Below are positions 8,883-17,294 of a stretch of 45,506 nucleotides of DNA, one piece after another (the stretch's first letter is position 1; each line of letters starts with the position of its first letter). Under the pieces are notes generated by a model, which was not told the origin of the DNA, searched no databases, and saw only the letters and a program-made list of their open reading frames with translations. Made by a program: the position numbers and the translations under genes. The stretch comes from Thermoanaerobaculia bacterium (GTDB taxonomy: Bacteria; Acidobacteriota; Thermoanaerobaculia; Multivoradales; J023): positions 1 to 45,506 of the forward strand of contig JALCBJ010000054.1 of NCBI GenBank assembly GCA_028066595.1, written 5' to 3'.

Positions 8883-11800
8883 TCATAGGCCCTCGGCGTC
8901 CGCCAAGATCCGATCCTCCGCCACCCGCGATAGGTCCCGCAGTGTGGGATGAGAGAACGCGGCTTCGAGAGGAAGGTCGATGTCGAATTCCTCGCATAGC
9001 CGCAGCATGACACGCATGGCCAGGAGCGACGTGCCTCCGAGCTGGAAGAAATGATCTCGCGCCCCCACATTTTCGACGGCCAACTCATCGCACCAGAGCT
9101 CGGCGAGGTACTCCTCGACGGGCCCGTCAGGCGGTTCATGGGGGAGCTCGCCCTCCGACGCCGCCACAGCGACCGACGCCAGGAGCGCTTCGGTGGCGAT
9201 CTTCCCGTGGGGGGTCAGGGGGATCTCTTCGACCAGGTGGAAGTGACTGGGGACGAGGGGCGAGGGAAGGTGGCGGGAGAGATGGTTGCGGAGGGTTTCG
9301 GGATCGGTGCGTTCCTTGATGTCGGCAACGTAGAAAGCCTCTAGGGTGACGTGCTCCGCGCCGGCGGCAGGCCGGTATCCGACCTCGTCGAGAATGCGAA
9401 GGACACTGGACTCGTCGATCTCGTCCTGCAATTCGTCGAGGGCTTCGTCCCTCGTCTTGTGACCCATGCGCACGTCCCAGCTGTAGGGGAGAGCATAGTT
9501 GTGGAAACCCCGCTCGGCCGTGTGGACGAAGATGCCGGCGTCGTTGATCAAACAGTTCGTGGAGCGGCCCGTATCTTCGGGCCGCACCCAGGGGACCGTC
9601 TGCCGCAAGTAGGCATAGAGCTCCTCCATCGAGACATCGCAGTAGCGGTAGAAGTCGACGACCTCGACCTCGCTCCAGATCTCGTCAGAGCGAAAGAGGC
9701 TCGTGTCGAGGGAGCGGGAGACCTCGTCGGCAACGCGGTGGTAGGCCTTGCGGGAAGCCAGCACCGCCTCGTCCACTTCCTCGGCGCGGATCCGGCCGCC
9801 TCGGAACATCTCCTCCGTCAGTCTCGTCTCGAACATCTGGCCGCGGGAGAGACCCGTGACCACCAACGGCACGCCGAGCTCGTGGGCGCGGCGAATCGCC
9901 AGAGTGTAGATGGTCTTGAAGCAGCCGTTGCAGACGTTCGAGAAGCGCTCCAGGCTGTCGCGAAAGATGGCGTTCATGGCCGGCGTGGTGGCGAACTCGA
10001 TACCGACATCCAGCTGCTCCGTAACGCGGCGGATATTCGCCTTGGCGCTTTCGGAGATGTAACCGTTGTCGAGTGTGAAAGCGAGAACTCGTAGGCCCAT
10101 CTCGGCCAGGCGGCAGAGCGCATAGGTGCTGTCCTTGCCGCCGCTGTAGAGCATGATCGCGTCGTAGGGCGCATCGGGACGACGACGTCTTGCGGCGGCG
10201 AACACCGACTCCAGGTCGTCCATGGTGCGGAAGTAGGCCTGGGCGTGCTCGTGGACCCTCTCGTAGGTGCGGCACACGCTGCACACGCCGTCGTCGCCGA
10301 TCGTGGCGCGGGGATAGTTCGAGGGTAGTCCGCAACGGACACAGTGGCGGACATCGCGGGATCCGGCCGCAGGCCTTGCCACGGTCCCGGCGTCGGCAAT
10401 ACCGCGACGCGGCCGGGCGACGACGACGCACTGGGCAACGCCCGGCGCTTCGAGCAGCGCCGACTCGATCTCCCCGGGCTCGATGCGGAAGCCCGACACT
10501 TTGATCTGCCGATCGACCCGTCCCAGGAACTCCAGTACTCCGGGACGCGCGAACCGGACGCGATCTCCGCTGCGGTAGCGGCGCCTTCCCTCAGCGCAGA
10601 CCCGGAAGCCCTCGGCGGTCTGCTCCGGCAAGCCATGGTAACCGCGAGCAAGACCGTCCCAGTCATCACCACCCCGGGCGATCCACAGCTCCCCCGGCAC
10701 CCCTTCGGGCACTGGCAGATTTCCCTCGTCGAGCACCTCGATCTGTACGTGGTCTGCCGGCATCCCGACGGGGACACTGCCGTCCATGTCGACCGCCGGA
10801 TCGTAGAGGTGTGCGACGCAGCCGACGACGGCCTCGGTGGGCCCGTATTCATTGTGGATCTCCACGCGGTCGTCGAGCTGGGAGCTGACAGCGGCTGCGA
10901 GCGGTGTTTTCAGGTCCTCGCCACCGACAACCATGCGCCGAATGCGGGAGCCCCCGAGCCCCGCGCGACGCAAGACCGAGAGGTGCGACGGCGTGAGCTT
11001 CAGGAAATCGACGGCGTTGCGGCGCACGACGTCCAGCAGTGCAGTGTCGACGGGGCCTTCGGGCTGGGGATAGATCTCCAACGTGCCGCCGGTGACGAGC
11101 GGCAGATAGAGGCTGGTGACGGTGAGATCGAAGGACAGCGACGTAAACAGGGGAAACGTCAGCCGATCGCCGCGCACATAGCGGCGACTCGCCCAGCCGA
11201 GGTAGTCGGCGAGACCCCGGTGCTCCACGAGGACGCCTTTCGGCAGTCCGGTCGAGCCCGACGTATAGAGCAGGTAGGCGAGATCGTCGAGTCCAGGGCG
11301 GTTGGGTCGCTCGGACGATGTGGACTCGTCCAGCCAGGGCGAAAGATCCGGCAGCTGCTTCAGGAAGAGGCGCGCACCCGAGTCTTCGAGAACGTGCCGA
11401 CGACGGGTTTCGGGATACGCAGGATCCACTGGCACGTAGGCAGCGCCAGCGCGCAGGACGCCGAGGATCGAGATGACCGAGTCGATCGTGCGTTCGCCCG
11501 GTACGGCAACCCGATCACCCGGCGCCACGCCGTCCTGGATCAGACGAGCCGAAAGCCCGTCGACCCGGCGTCGCAGCTCATCGTAGGTCACTTCCTCGTC
11601 GACAGCACCGTGGGGATCGATCTGGCGGAGCGCTACCCGGTCCGGAGTGCGCTCCGACTGCTCCCAGAAGAGATCGACGACCGTGCGATCCGGCAGCCGC
11701 GAATCCCGCGTGTTGCCGAGGATCGCGAACGCCCGACGCTCTTCCTCGGTGCACACGTCGACCGAAGCGATCTCAGAGTCCGGGTCCGCCAGGGCGGCGT

Positions 11801-13028
11801 CGAGCAGGGCTTCGAAGTGACGAAGACTGCGGCAGCGCAAGCGCTCCGGCAGGGCGTGCTCGTTCCAGTCGAAGTGGAGCGTGGTGCCGCGACCGTCGAA
11901 GTCGTGGACCTGCACCCGCAGCATGTGAACGCTATCGCCGTGGCCCGGATGCAGCCACTCGATGCGAGGCGATCGCCCGGCAAAATCGCCGAAACGCGCG
12001 GGAATGAAGTTGAGCACTACGTTGCCCGCCTCGGCTCCCGACGGCGAGCTGAGTCCCGGCGCGGCGTGGCGCAGGAAGAGCATGGCCTCCTCGAGACAGC
12101 GTGCGCCGAGGTCACGAAAGGTGTCCCCAGAACGAACTTCGGAGGCGAACGGGAACATCTCGATGAACAGGCCCGGGGTGTGCTTGGCGTCGGGTGTGAC
12201 GCGCCCTGCTACGGGCGCATCGAAGCCCAGTTCCTCGGCACCGCCGCTCACACGGTGGAGGTAGGCCGACAACAGTGTCGCCACCACGACGAAACGCGAC
12301 AGGTCGTGCGACAGGCTGACGAAGCCAGGCTCGCCGGCCAGTCGACTGATGGCCTGGGAACGTTCGTCACCGAGGCGCAACTCGTGGCGCACGCTCTGGG
12401 TACCCGTCGCGTCGACGAGGCCGTAGAGCTCTACGCGGCGGCCCGAGCGACCGCGTCGTGCTTGCCAGTGTTCGTCCGCTCCGGGTGCCGGCCGGCCGAG
12501 CTGGGCGTCATAGGTCTCTACGTAGCTCGGAATTTCCACCGGGCGCTCTTCGCCGGTTCGGAGCGCCTCGTACTGCTCCGCCACGAGCCGGTAGAGGCAT
12601 TGAGTCGACGCCGCGTCGGCCACCAGGTGGTGCTGGTTCAAGAACCAACCGATGCCGCCGTTCGCGAACGGCACCAGCACCGAGTCCACCAGCGGACCGG
12701 CGAGTGCCAGAGCTCCAGCGCAGCGTTCGCGCGCCCAAACCAAGAACGAGTCCTCGTCGGTGCCTTCGAGCACCACGAGCTGCGTCTCTGGAGCCGGTCC
12801 CGGGCTGCCCCGGCGGATCCCGCCACCGGGAAGCTCGACGAGGCGGGTACGGAGCGCGTCGCTGGCACCGGCCACCCGGCGCCAAGCGCGTTGGAAACGC
12901 TCTACGTCGAGCGGCTCCGAGTCGCCTGGGAAGACGAAGGCGAAGGCCATGTTGTAGAGCGGTGCCCCGGCATGCAGCCGCTGGCCGATGGAGATCTGGA
13001 GCTGACTGTGGGTGAGGCCGTCCGACAT
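8883..13028 (-). CDS. NRPS C-A-T module with a PP-loop ATPase domain inserted in the A domain
   Basis: 1381 aa. Condensation domain about 1-440 with HHLVADA at 134-140. Adenylation N-core about 445-870: A3 YTSGSTGLPKG at 588-598, A4 FDLT at 633-636, A5 NEYGPTE at 726-732, A7 YRSGDR, A8 KVSGFRIEPGEIES. After A8 the domain is interrupted (about 874-1225) by a module with CVRC (896-899), CSVC (916-919), PP-loop SGGKDS (962-967), CNGC (1033-1036) and Cys1159. The A-domain C-terminal part then resumes with A10 TPHGKIATE (Lys1276), then a T domain with GGTSL (Ser1334). The code by hand alignment is D634-L635-T638-K677-V700-G702-E727-V735-G736-K1276, i.e. DLTKVGEVGK, the known Asn-type signature. 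No TE; the chain should pass to the TE-bearing NRPS. Last biosynthetic gene of a minus-strand operon, 11 bp after the carrier protein gene. Confidence 0.95.
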   Translation of the reverse strand: MSDGLTHSQLQISIGQRLHAGAPLYNMAFAFVFPGDSEPLDVERFQRAWRRVAGASDALRTRLVELPGGGIRRGSPGPAPETQLVVLEGTDEDSFLVWARERCAGALALAGPLVDSVLVPFANGGIGWFLNQHHLVADAASTQCLYRLVAEQYEALRTGEERPVEIPSYVETYDAQLGRPAPGADEHWQARRGRSGRRVELYGLVDATGTQSVRHELRLGDERSQAISRLAGEPGFVSLSHDLSRFVVVATLLSAYLHRVSGGAEELGFDAPVAGRVTPDAKHTPGLFIEMFPFASEVRSGDTFRDLGARCLEEAMLFLRHAAPGLSSPSGAEAGNVVLNFIPARFGDFAGRSPRIEWLHPGHGDSVHMLRVQVHDFDGRGTTLHFDWNEHALPERLRCRSLRHFEALLDAALADPDSEIASVDVCTEEERRAFAILGNTRDSRLPDRTVVDLFWEQSERTPDRVALRQIDPHGAVDEEVTYDELRRRVDGLSARLIQDGVAPGDRVAVPGERTIDSVISILGVLRAGAAYVPVDPAYPETRRRHVLEDSGARLFLKQLPDLSPWLDESTSSERPNRPGLDDLAYLLYTSGSTGLPKGVLVEHRGLADYLGWASRRYVRGDRLTFPLFTSLSFDLTVTSLYLPLVTGGTLEIYPQPEGPVDTALLDVVRRNAVDFLKLTPSHLSVLRRAGLGGSRIRRMVVGGEDLKTPLAAAVSSQLDDRVEIHNEYGPTEAVVGCVAHLYDPAVDMDGSVPVGMPADHVQIEVLDEGNLPVPEGVPGELWIARGGDDWDGLARGYHGLPEQTAEGFRVCAEGRRRYRSGDRVRFARPGVLEFLGRVDRQIKVSGFRIEPGEIESALLEAPGVAQCVVVARPRRGIADAGTVARPAAGSRDVRHCVRCGLPSNYPRATIGDDGVCSVCRTYERVHEHAQAYFRTMDDLESVFAAARRRRPDAPYDAIMLYSGGKDSTYALCRLAEMGLRVLAFTLDNGYISESAKANIRRVTEQLDVGIEFATTPAMNAIFRDSLERFSNVCNGCFKTIYTLAIRRAHELGVPLVVTGLSRGQMFETRLTEEMFRGGRIRAEEVDEAVLASRKAYHRVADEVSRSLDTSLFRSDEIWSEVEVVDFYRYCDVSMEELYAYLRQTVPWVRPEDTGRSTNCLINDAGIFVHTAERGFHNYALPYSWDVRMGHKTRDEALDELQDEIDESSVLRILDEVGYRPAAGAEHVTLEAFYVADIKERTDPETLRNHLSRHLPSPLVPSHFHLVEEIPLTPHGKIATEALLASVAVAASEGELPHEPPDGPVEEYLAELWCDELAVENVGARDHFFQLGGTSLLAMRVMLRLCEEFDIDLPLEAAFSHPTLRDLSRVAEDRILADAEGL
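9354..10409 (-). other. PP-loop ATPase module embedded in the NRPS adenylation domain
   Basis: Domain-level feature, residues about 874-1225 of the 1381-aa NRPS, in frame with no stop. Its beginning (CVRC, then DDGVCSVC) matches the cysteine-pair opening of the N-acetyl-sugar amidotransferase (WbpG-like) family, followed by the ATP-pyrophosphatase loop LYSGGKDSTYAL and, near the end, WDVRMGHKTRDEALDEL, which resembles the conserved C-terminal stretch of the same family. CNGC plus a later lone Cys also recalls the three-cysteine arrangement of TtcA/TtuA sulfur-transfer enzymes. PP-loop enzymes adenylate a carbonyl or carboxyl oxygen so that nitrogen or sulfur can replace it. The exact edges are estimated from where A-domain similarity stops and resumes. 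Confidence 0.85.
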
Positions 13029-13039
13029 GCCGGGAACTG

Positions 13040-13306
13040 CTACCCGCCTTGACGCGCAGTGTGCGATCGCCGGATGTAGCGAGCGATCGACGCCGCGCTC
13101 TCGAAGTTCTCGACCACGAAGTCCTGCGGACGGGTGGTGAGGCCGAACTCCTGATCCACGAAGCCCGCAAGGCGCAATACCGCTACCGAGTCGAGCAGCT
13201 CCGACAGCAGATCGTCTTCGCGTCCGACGGTTTCGCCGGACGCCAGGAGCTCGGCGCGAACATAGGCCAGGATGCGATCTTCGATCTCGTGGACATCGTC
13301 AGCCAT
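13040..13306 (-). CDS. Stand-alone peptidyl/acyl carrier protein
   Basis: 88 aa, four-helix carrier protein. The phosphopantetheine attachment site is LLDSVAVLRL (Ser about residue 40). Start ATG at 13306, 6 bp after the adenylation gene, and the NRPS starts 11 bp downstream. Between a proline-type adenylation enzyme and an NRPS, and near an acyl-CoA-dehydrogenase-like gene, it fits the carrier on which prolyl thioester is oxidised, as in PltL/RedO/AnaD-type systems. Should be activated by the phosphopantetheinyl transferase at 19436. Confidence 0.93.
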   Translation of the reverse strand: MADDVHEIEDRILAYVRAELLASGETVGREDDLLSELLDSVAVLRLAGFVDQEFGLTTRPQDFVVENFESAASIARYIRRSHTARQGG

Positions 13307-13312
13307 CGACCG

Positions 13313-14899
13313 TCATCCCTTCCGCTCCTCGGTCCGCGCCGATCGGCGGAGCGCCTTGCGATCCACCTTGCCGGTGGGAGTCCGCGGCAGTGTGTCGAGA
13401 AGCTCGACGCGTGACGGCACGGCATGGACCGGAAGCCTTCCGCGCAGCTGCGCTACCACCGTGTCGGCGCTGCCTACCGACCCCACCACCGCGGCGAGGA
13501 TCTTCGAGCTCCCTTCGCTGTCGGGCACGGCAAAGGCCGCGGCATGCTCGACGCCTTCGACGCTCAGCAGCGCCGATTCCACCTCACCCAACTCCACACG
13601 ATGTCCGCGCACTTTGATCTGATCGTCCGCCCGGCCGCCGAAGGTCAGGTTTCCGTCGGCCAGGCGCCGCACACGGTCGCCGGTGCGAAAGAAGACATTC
13701 TCGAAGCCACCGCCTGCGGGTCGGCGGACGAAGACCTGCTCGGAGGAGGCGGCAGTCTCGCCAGGCTCGTTCCAGTAGCCCGACATCACCGTGTCGCCGC
13801 AGATCAACAGCTCACCCTCCTCGCCGTCGGCTACCGGGCGCAACTCTTCGTCCACCACGTCGGCGATGGCGTTGGCACATGGCCGACCGATGGGCAGTGG
13901 ACTCGGCGCCTCCTGCTCGGGCAGGTGGTAGCAGGTGCAGACGTTGACTTCGGTCGAGCCGTAGACGTGGCTGAAGCGTGCGCCCGGTAGCTGTTGACGC
14001 AGCCTGCGTAGGTGTTTCTCCGGAAACGTCTCGCCGGCGAAGAGAATCCAGCGGAGCGCGGAGAGGTCACGTGCTTCCAGAACCCCGCGCAGCGACAGCT
14101 GCACCAGCGCCGTGGGCACGGAATACCAGACAGAGAGGCGCTCGCGCTCCATCAGTGCCGACAGGCTGCCAGGCATCTTCAGGACCGCCGGCGTCAGGAC
14201 GACTGTGGCGGCCCCCGCGTAGGCGGCGGCGTAGAAGTCGAAGGTGGCAAAGCAGGTGTGGTGGGAGGCGTGATTGCTCAGCCGGTCGTCGGGAGTCAGC
14301 GAGTACTCGTCCGCCGCCCATCCGACGAACGACATCGCCGAGGAGTGGGTGTGGCGGATCAGCTTGGGAACACCGGTGGAGCCGGACGTGTGGAGCACGT
14401 AGGACGGGTCACTGGCGAGGACGGCGATATCGGGAAGCTCCGTCTCGTGCCGCGTCCCGACCTCGTTCCAAGGCATGCAGAAGACATCGTCTCTTCCTTC
14501 GATCTCCTCGAGGCCGACGACGTGCGCCACGTCCGGGCAGTGGCCGAGAGCCTCGGCAACGACACCCGCACGTTTCGGCTCGGTCACGAGGTGTCGAGCA
14601 CCGACCGCGCGCAGGATGCGAACAATCTGCCGTACCGGCGAGTTCGGGTCGATGGGTACCAGGGTGGCGCCGGCGGCCAGCACTCCGTAGAACGATGCCG
14701 GAACGGCGAATCCCTTACCGACGAGCACCGCCACGCGATCCTGACGACGAACACCCAGGTCGCGCAGCGTATGCGCCACGGCTCCGGCTCGAAGCAGCAG
14801 CTCGCCATAGAGGAGTGACTCGCCGCCACACCGGACCGCCACGCTTTCCGCTCGGTGCTGGGCCGCCTCGACGATCATTTGGTGAAGGGTTCTCGGCAT
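13313..14899 (-). CDS. Stand-alone adenylation enzyme, probably L-prolyl-AMP ligase
   Basis: 528 aa ANL-family ligase without fused carrier domain. Motifs: A3 HTSGSTGVPK at 170-179, A5 VYGSTEVNVCTCY at 312-324, A7 FRTGDR at 404-409, A8 KVRGHRVELGEVE, A10 TPTGKVDRK with Lys511. The hand-aligned specificity positions read D221-F222-A225-Y259-L286-A288-V312-V320-C321-K511 (DFAYLAVVCK), close to the proline code DLLYLALVCK of PltF-type enzymes (7 of 10 identical); the NVCT stretch after A5 is also typical of them. Expected reaction: L-proline + ATP to prolyl-AMP, then loading of the adjacent free carrier protein. A proline analogue remains possible. Confidence 0.88.
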   Translation of the reverse strand: MPRTLHQMIVEAAQHRAESVAVRCGGESLLYGELLLRAGAVAHTLRDLGVRRQDRVAVLVGKGFAVPASFYGVLAAGATLVPIDPNSPVRQIVRILRAVGARHLVTEPKRAGVVAEALGHCPDVAHVVGLEEIEGRDDVFCMPWNEVGTRHETELPDIAVLASDPSYVLHTSGSTGVPKLIRHTHSSAMSFVGWAADEYSLTPDDRLSNHASHHTCFATFDFYAAAYAGAATVVLTPAVLKMPGSLSALMERERLSVWYSVPTALVQLSLRGVLEARDLSALRWILFAGETFPEKHLRRLRQQLPGARFSHVYGSTEVNVCTCYHLPEQEAPSPLPIGRPCANAIADVVDEELRPVADGEEGELLICGDTVMSGYWNEPGETAASSEQVFVRRPAGGGFENVFFRTGDRVRRLADGNLTFGGRADDQIKVRGHRVELGEVESALLSVEGVEHAAAFAVPDSEGSSKILAAVVGSVGSADTVVAQLRGRLPVHAVPSRVELLDTLPRTPTGKVDRKALRRSARTEERKG

Positions 14900-14923
14900 G
14901 CGTCGAAGAACTTCGCGTCCGAT

Positions 14924-16129
14924 CTAAGGTACGAACTTCTGTATTGCGGGCGGCAACGACTCGTACATCGGCACGTCGACACCGAAGGCTCGTTCCGCAA
15001 CCCAAACGCCGGAGACGGCGATGAGGAAGACGGCGGCTGCGGGCAGCGCCACCTTGCGATACAGCGTCGGGCGCCGTACAAGGAAAAGTACCGGCACCAG
15101 CACCGCGACGATGCACACCTGACCGATCTCGACGCCGAGATTGAAGGCGAGGAGCGACAGGACCTTGTGCTCACCGAGGACGCCCATCTCAGACAGAGCA
15201 CCGGCAAAGCCGAAGCCATGGAACAGGCCGAAGCCCACCACCACCATCCACAGCCTTCCCCTAAAGATGGGCACGAGAAGGTCGGCGGCCGCGATGGCGA
15301 TGGACGCGGCGATCACCGTTTCGACGAGCGCACCCGGCAGCTCGATCACACCGAGCGCCGCCAGGCTGAGAGTGACGCTGTGGGCGACGGTGAAGGCGGT
15401 GACGATCTTCACCACGTGCACGAAGGCCGGCGTGAATCGTTCCACCGGCCGCCACTCCCGGCGGCCGTTTTCCACGTCGCGGCGCAGAACAGCAGGCAGC
15501 AACAGCGCGACCAGGAAGAGAATGTGGTCGATGCCCTCCCAGATGTGCTCGATGCCGAGGCCCACCACGGCGACGAAGCCACGCCAGCGCCCGTCGGTCT
15601 TCAGCTCGAAGTCCTTGCGCCGGTCGTCGCGCTCGAAGACGAGGGAGATCTGGTTCTCGTTCGCAAAGGTGCCGGTGGCCCAGTTCGACTCCACCAGCAG
15701 GAAGCCACGGTGTTGGTGCGCCTCGTCGAGGAGCACCGAATAGTCGAAGGTCAAGATGTCGGGCACGTCGCCGTCGAGCTGCGGCAGGTCGAAAGACAGC
15801 GTGGCGAAGCCGCCGTGGGCGTTCATCAGCCGGTGCTCGGTGAACTGAAGGCGCAGCTCCTGATCGCCACGGAGGATCGAGACGTTGTCCAGATAGTAGG
15901 ACTTCAGGAAGTCCACACGGGCTTCGAAGTTCTCCGCCGTGATCTCGTCCGCAGTGCCCTCGAAGCCGAGCGTGTGGTTCAGATCGCTCAGCGCTACCTC
16001 GAAGCGGCCGCTCACCGCGTCGCTCCGGATCTGTAGATAGAGGTAGCTCTCGCCGACGTTGTGTGCGGCGGAGGGCGTCGCGAGGAACGCCGCCAAGACA
16101 ACGACTACCAGCGTGCGAACCCCTGTCAT
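14924..16129 (-). CDS. HupE/UreJ-like membrane protein with N-terminal extracytoplasmic domain
   Basis: 401 aa from ATG 16129, chosen because it overlaps the preceding stop by 4 bp and begins a clear signal peptide (TLVVVVLAAFLATPSAA, cleavage before HNVGES). Residues about 24-180 form an extracytoplasmic domain; from about 183 there are about six membrane segments with the family hallmark EGIDHILFLVALL (198-210) and a His-containing HVVKIVTAFTVAHSVTLSL helix. HupE/UreJ_2-type proteins are linked to metal (Ni/Co or other) handling, but the substrate here is unknown. Its position inside an NRPS operon, between flavoenzyme and adenylation genes, is unusual. Confidence 0.85.
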   Translation of the reverse strand: MTGVRTLVVVVLAAFLATPSAAHNVGESYLYLQIRSDAVSGRFEVALSDLNHTLGFEGTADEITAENFEARVDFLKSYYLDNVSILRGDQELRLQFTEHRLMNAHGGFATLSFDLPQLDGDVPDILTFDYSVLLDEAHQHRGFLLVESNWATGTFANENQISLVFERDDRRKDFELKTDGRWRGFVAVVGLGIEHIWEGIDHILFLVALLLPAVLRRDVENGRREWRPVERFTPAFVHVVKIVTAFTVAHSVTLSLAALGVIELPGALVETVIAASIAIAAADLLVPIFRGRLWMVVVGFGLFHGFGFAGALSEMGVLGEHKVLSLLAFNLGVEIGQVCIVAVLVPVLFLVRRPTLYRKVALPAAAVFLIAVSGVWVAERAFGVDVPMYESLPPAIQKFVP

Positions 16130-17268
16130 CCCACGCCCCGCAGTCCGGCGATCAGGTTTCGCTGGATTTCCGAGGTGCCCACGTAGAGCGTCGTGGCGAG
16201 CGCGTCGCGCAGCTCGCGTTCGATTCCGTAGTCCACCATGTAGCCGTATCCTCCGAAGATCTGTAGTGCGCTGCGGCAGCAGTCGACATACGCCTCGCTC
16301 ACCGCTAGTTTTGCCATCGCCGACTCGCGAGTCGCTTGGCCGTGCTGTTGCCGCTGCCATGCCGCGCGGTAGAGAAGCCAACGCGCCGACTCGAGACGCA
16401 GCTCCATATCGGCGATGCGATGGGATATCGCTTGATTCTTGCCGATGGGACCGGCGCCGGTAGTGCGTTGGCGGGCGTGGGTGACGCAGCGCTCCAAGAG
16501 CCGCTCCATCGCGCCCACCGCCGGTGCCATCACGAGCAGCCGTTCCGTATCCATGGTTTGGCTGAAGATCATCGCGCCCGAGCCCGGGTCGCCCACCCTC
16601 GAGGAATCCGGAACACGGCAGCCGTCGAGGTAGATCTGGGCGATGGGGCTGGTGCGTAGACCCATCTTCTTCATCGGCGGACTGAGGCTCAGACCACCGA
16701 CATCCTTCGGTAGCAAGAAGCAGGTCAGGCCCCCGAAACCCCGCCCTGTGCGGGCGTAGATCACGAAAACGTCGGCCACCGGCGCGTTGGTGACGAAGGT
16801 CTTGGAGCCGTCGAGCACCCAGTCGTCGCCGTCGCGCTCAGCCGTCATGCCGAGACCCAGAGCGTTGGAGCCCGAATCGGGCTCGGTGATGCCGGTGGCG
16901 CCGATGAGCGTACCGTCCACCAACCCAGGCAACCACTCCGTTCTCTGGGCGTCGCTACCGAACTCCACCAACGGCCCCTCGCACGATGCCGCGTGGGCCG
17001 CGACGGAGAACACCAGACCGTTGTCGCAGGCGCCGTAGCCGATGCCCTCGAAGATGGCCATCGCCGTCAGCAGCTCGTGGCCGCCGCCTTCCCAGCTCTC
17101 GGGCACGAGAACGCCCTGGAGGCCGAAGTCCGCGCACGCAACCCACAACTCGCGGGAGAACACCTCTTCCCGATCGCGCTCCGTCACCCCTTTCACCAGG
17201 AGCTGCTGCGCAAACTCCACCGCACCGCGGCGAAGCTCCGTCTGTTCGTTGGTCCAGCTGAAGTCCAA
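16126..17268 (-). CDS. Acyl-CoA-dehydrogenase-like flavoenzyme, probable prolyl-carrier-protein oxidase
   Basis: 380 aa, full ACAD fold: TGITEPDSGSNA flavin loop (126-137), SKTFVTNAPVADVFV (155-169), C-terminal IFGGYGYM and GTSEIQRNL. In most short-chain ACADs the residue before GTSEIQ is the catalytic Glu; here it is Val, while a Glu sits in MDTERLL (Glu242), the helix position used by isovaleryl-CoA dehydrogenase and by carrier-bound proline oxidases such as AnaB. The stretch GIGYGACDNGLVF also resembles AnaB. Expected role: FAD-dependent oxidation of prolyl thioester to pyrroline- or pyrrole-2-carboxyl thioester. Start is TTG at 17268, supported by GGAGA 5 nt upstream. Overlaps the HupE-like gene by 4 bp. 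Confidence 0.88.
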   Translation of the reverse strand: MDFSWTNEQTELRRGAVEFAQQLLVKGVTERDREEVFSRELWVACADFGLQGVLVPESWEGGGHELLTAMAIFEGIGYGACDNGLVFSVAAHAASCEGPLVEFGSDAQRTEWLPGLVDGTLIGATGITEPDSGSNALGLGMTAERDGDDWVLDGSKTFVTNAPVADVFVIYARTGRGFGGLTCFLLPKDVGGLSLSPPMKKMGLRTSPIAQIYLDGCRVPDSSRVGDPGSGAMIFSQTMDTERLLVMAPAVGAMERLLERCVTHARQRTTGAGPIGKNQAISHRIADMELRLESARWLLYRAAWQRQQHGQATRESAMAKLAVSEAYVDCCRSALQIFGGYGYMVDYGIERELRDALATTLYVGTSEIQRNLIAGLRGVG

Positions 17269-17294
17269 GGTTTCTCCGCAAGCGAGTGGAGATG

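Noticed and set aside
10344..13052. 902-codon open frame antisense to the large NRPS
   Set aside because: GC-rich shadow frame; the opposite strand shows all C, A and T domain motifs, and this frame gives no recognisable protein.
16130..16381. Longer start for the HupE/UreJ-like gene
   Set aside because: Would overlap the flavoenzyme by 255 bp and hide the clear signal peptide starting at 16129.
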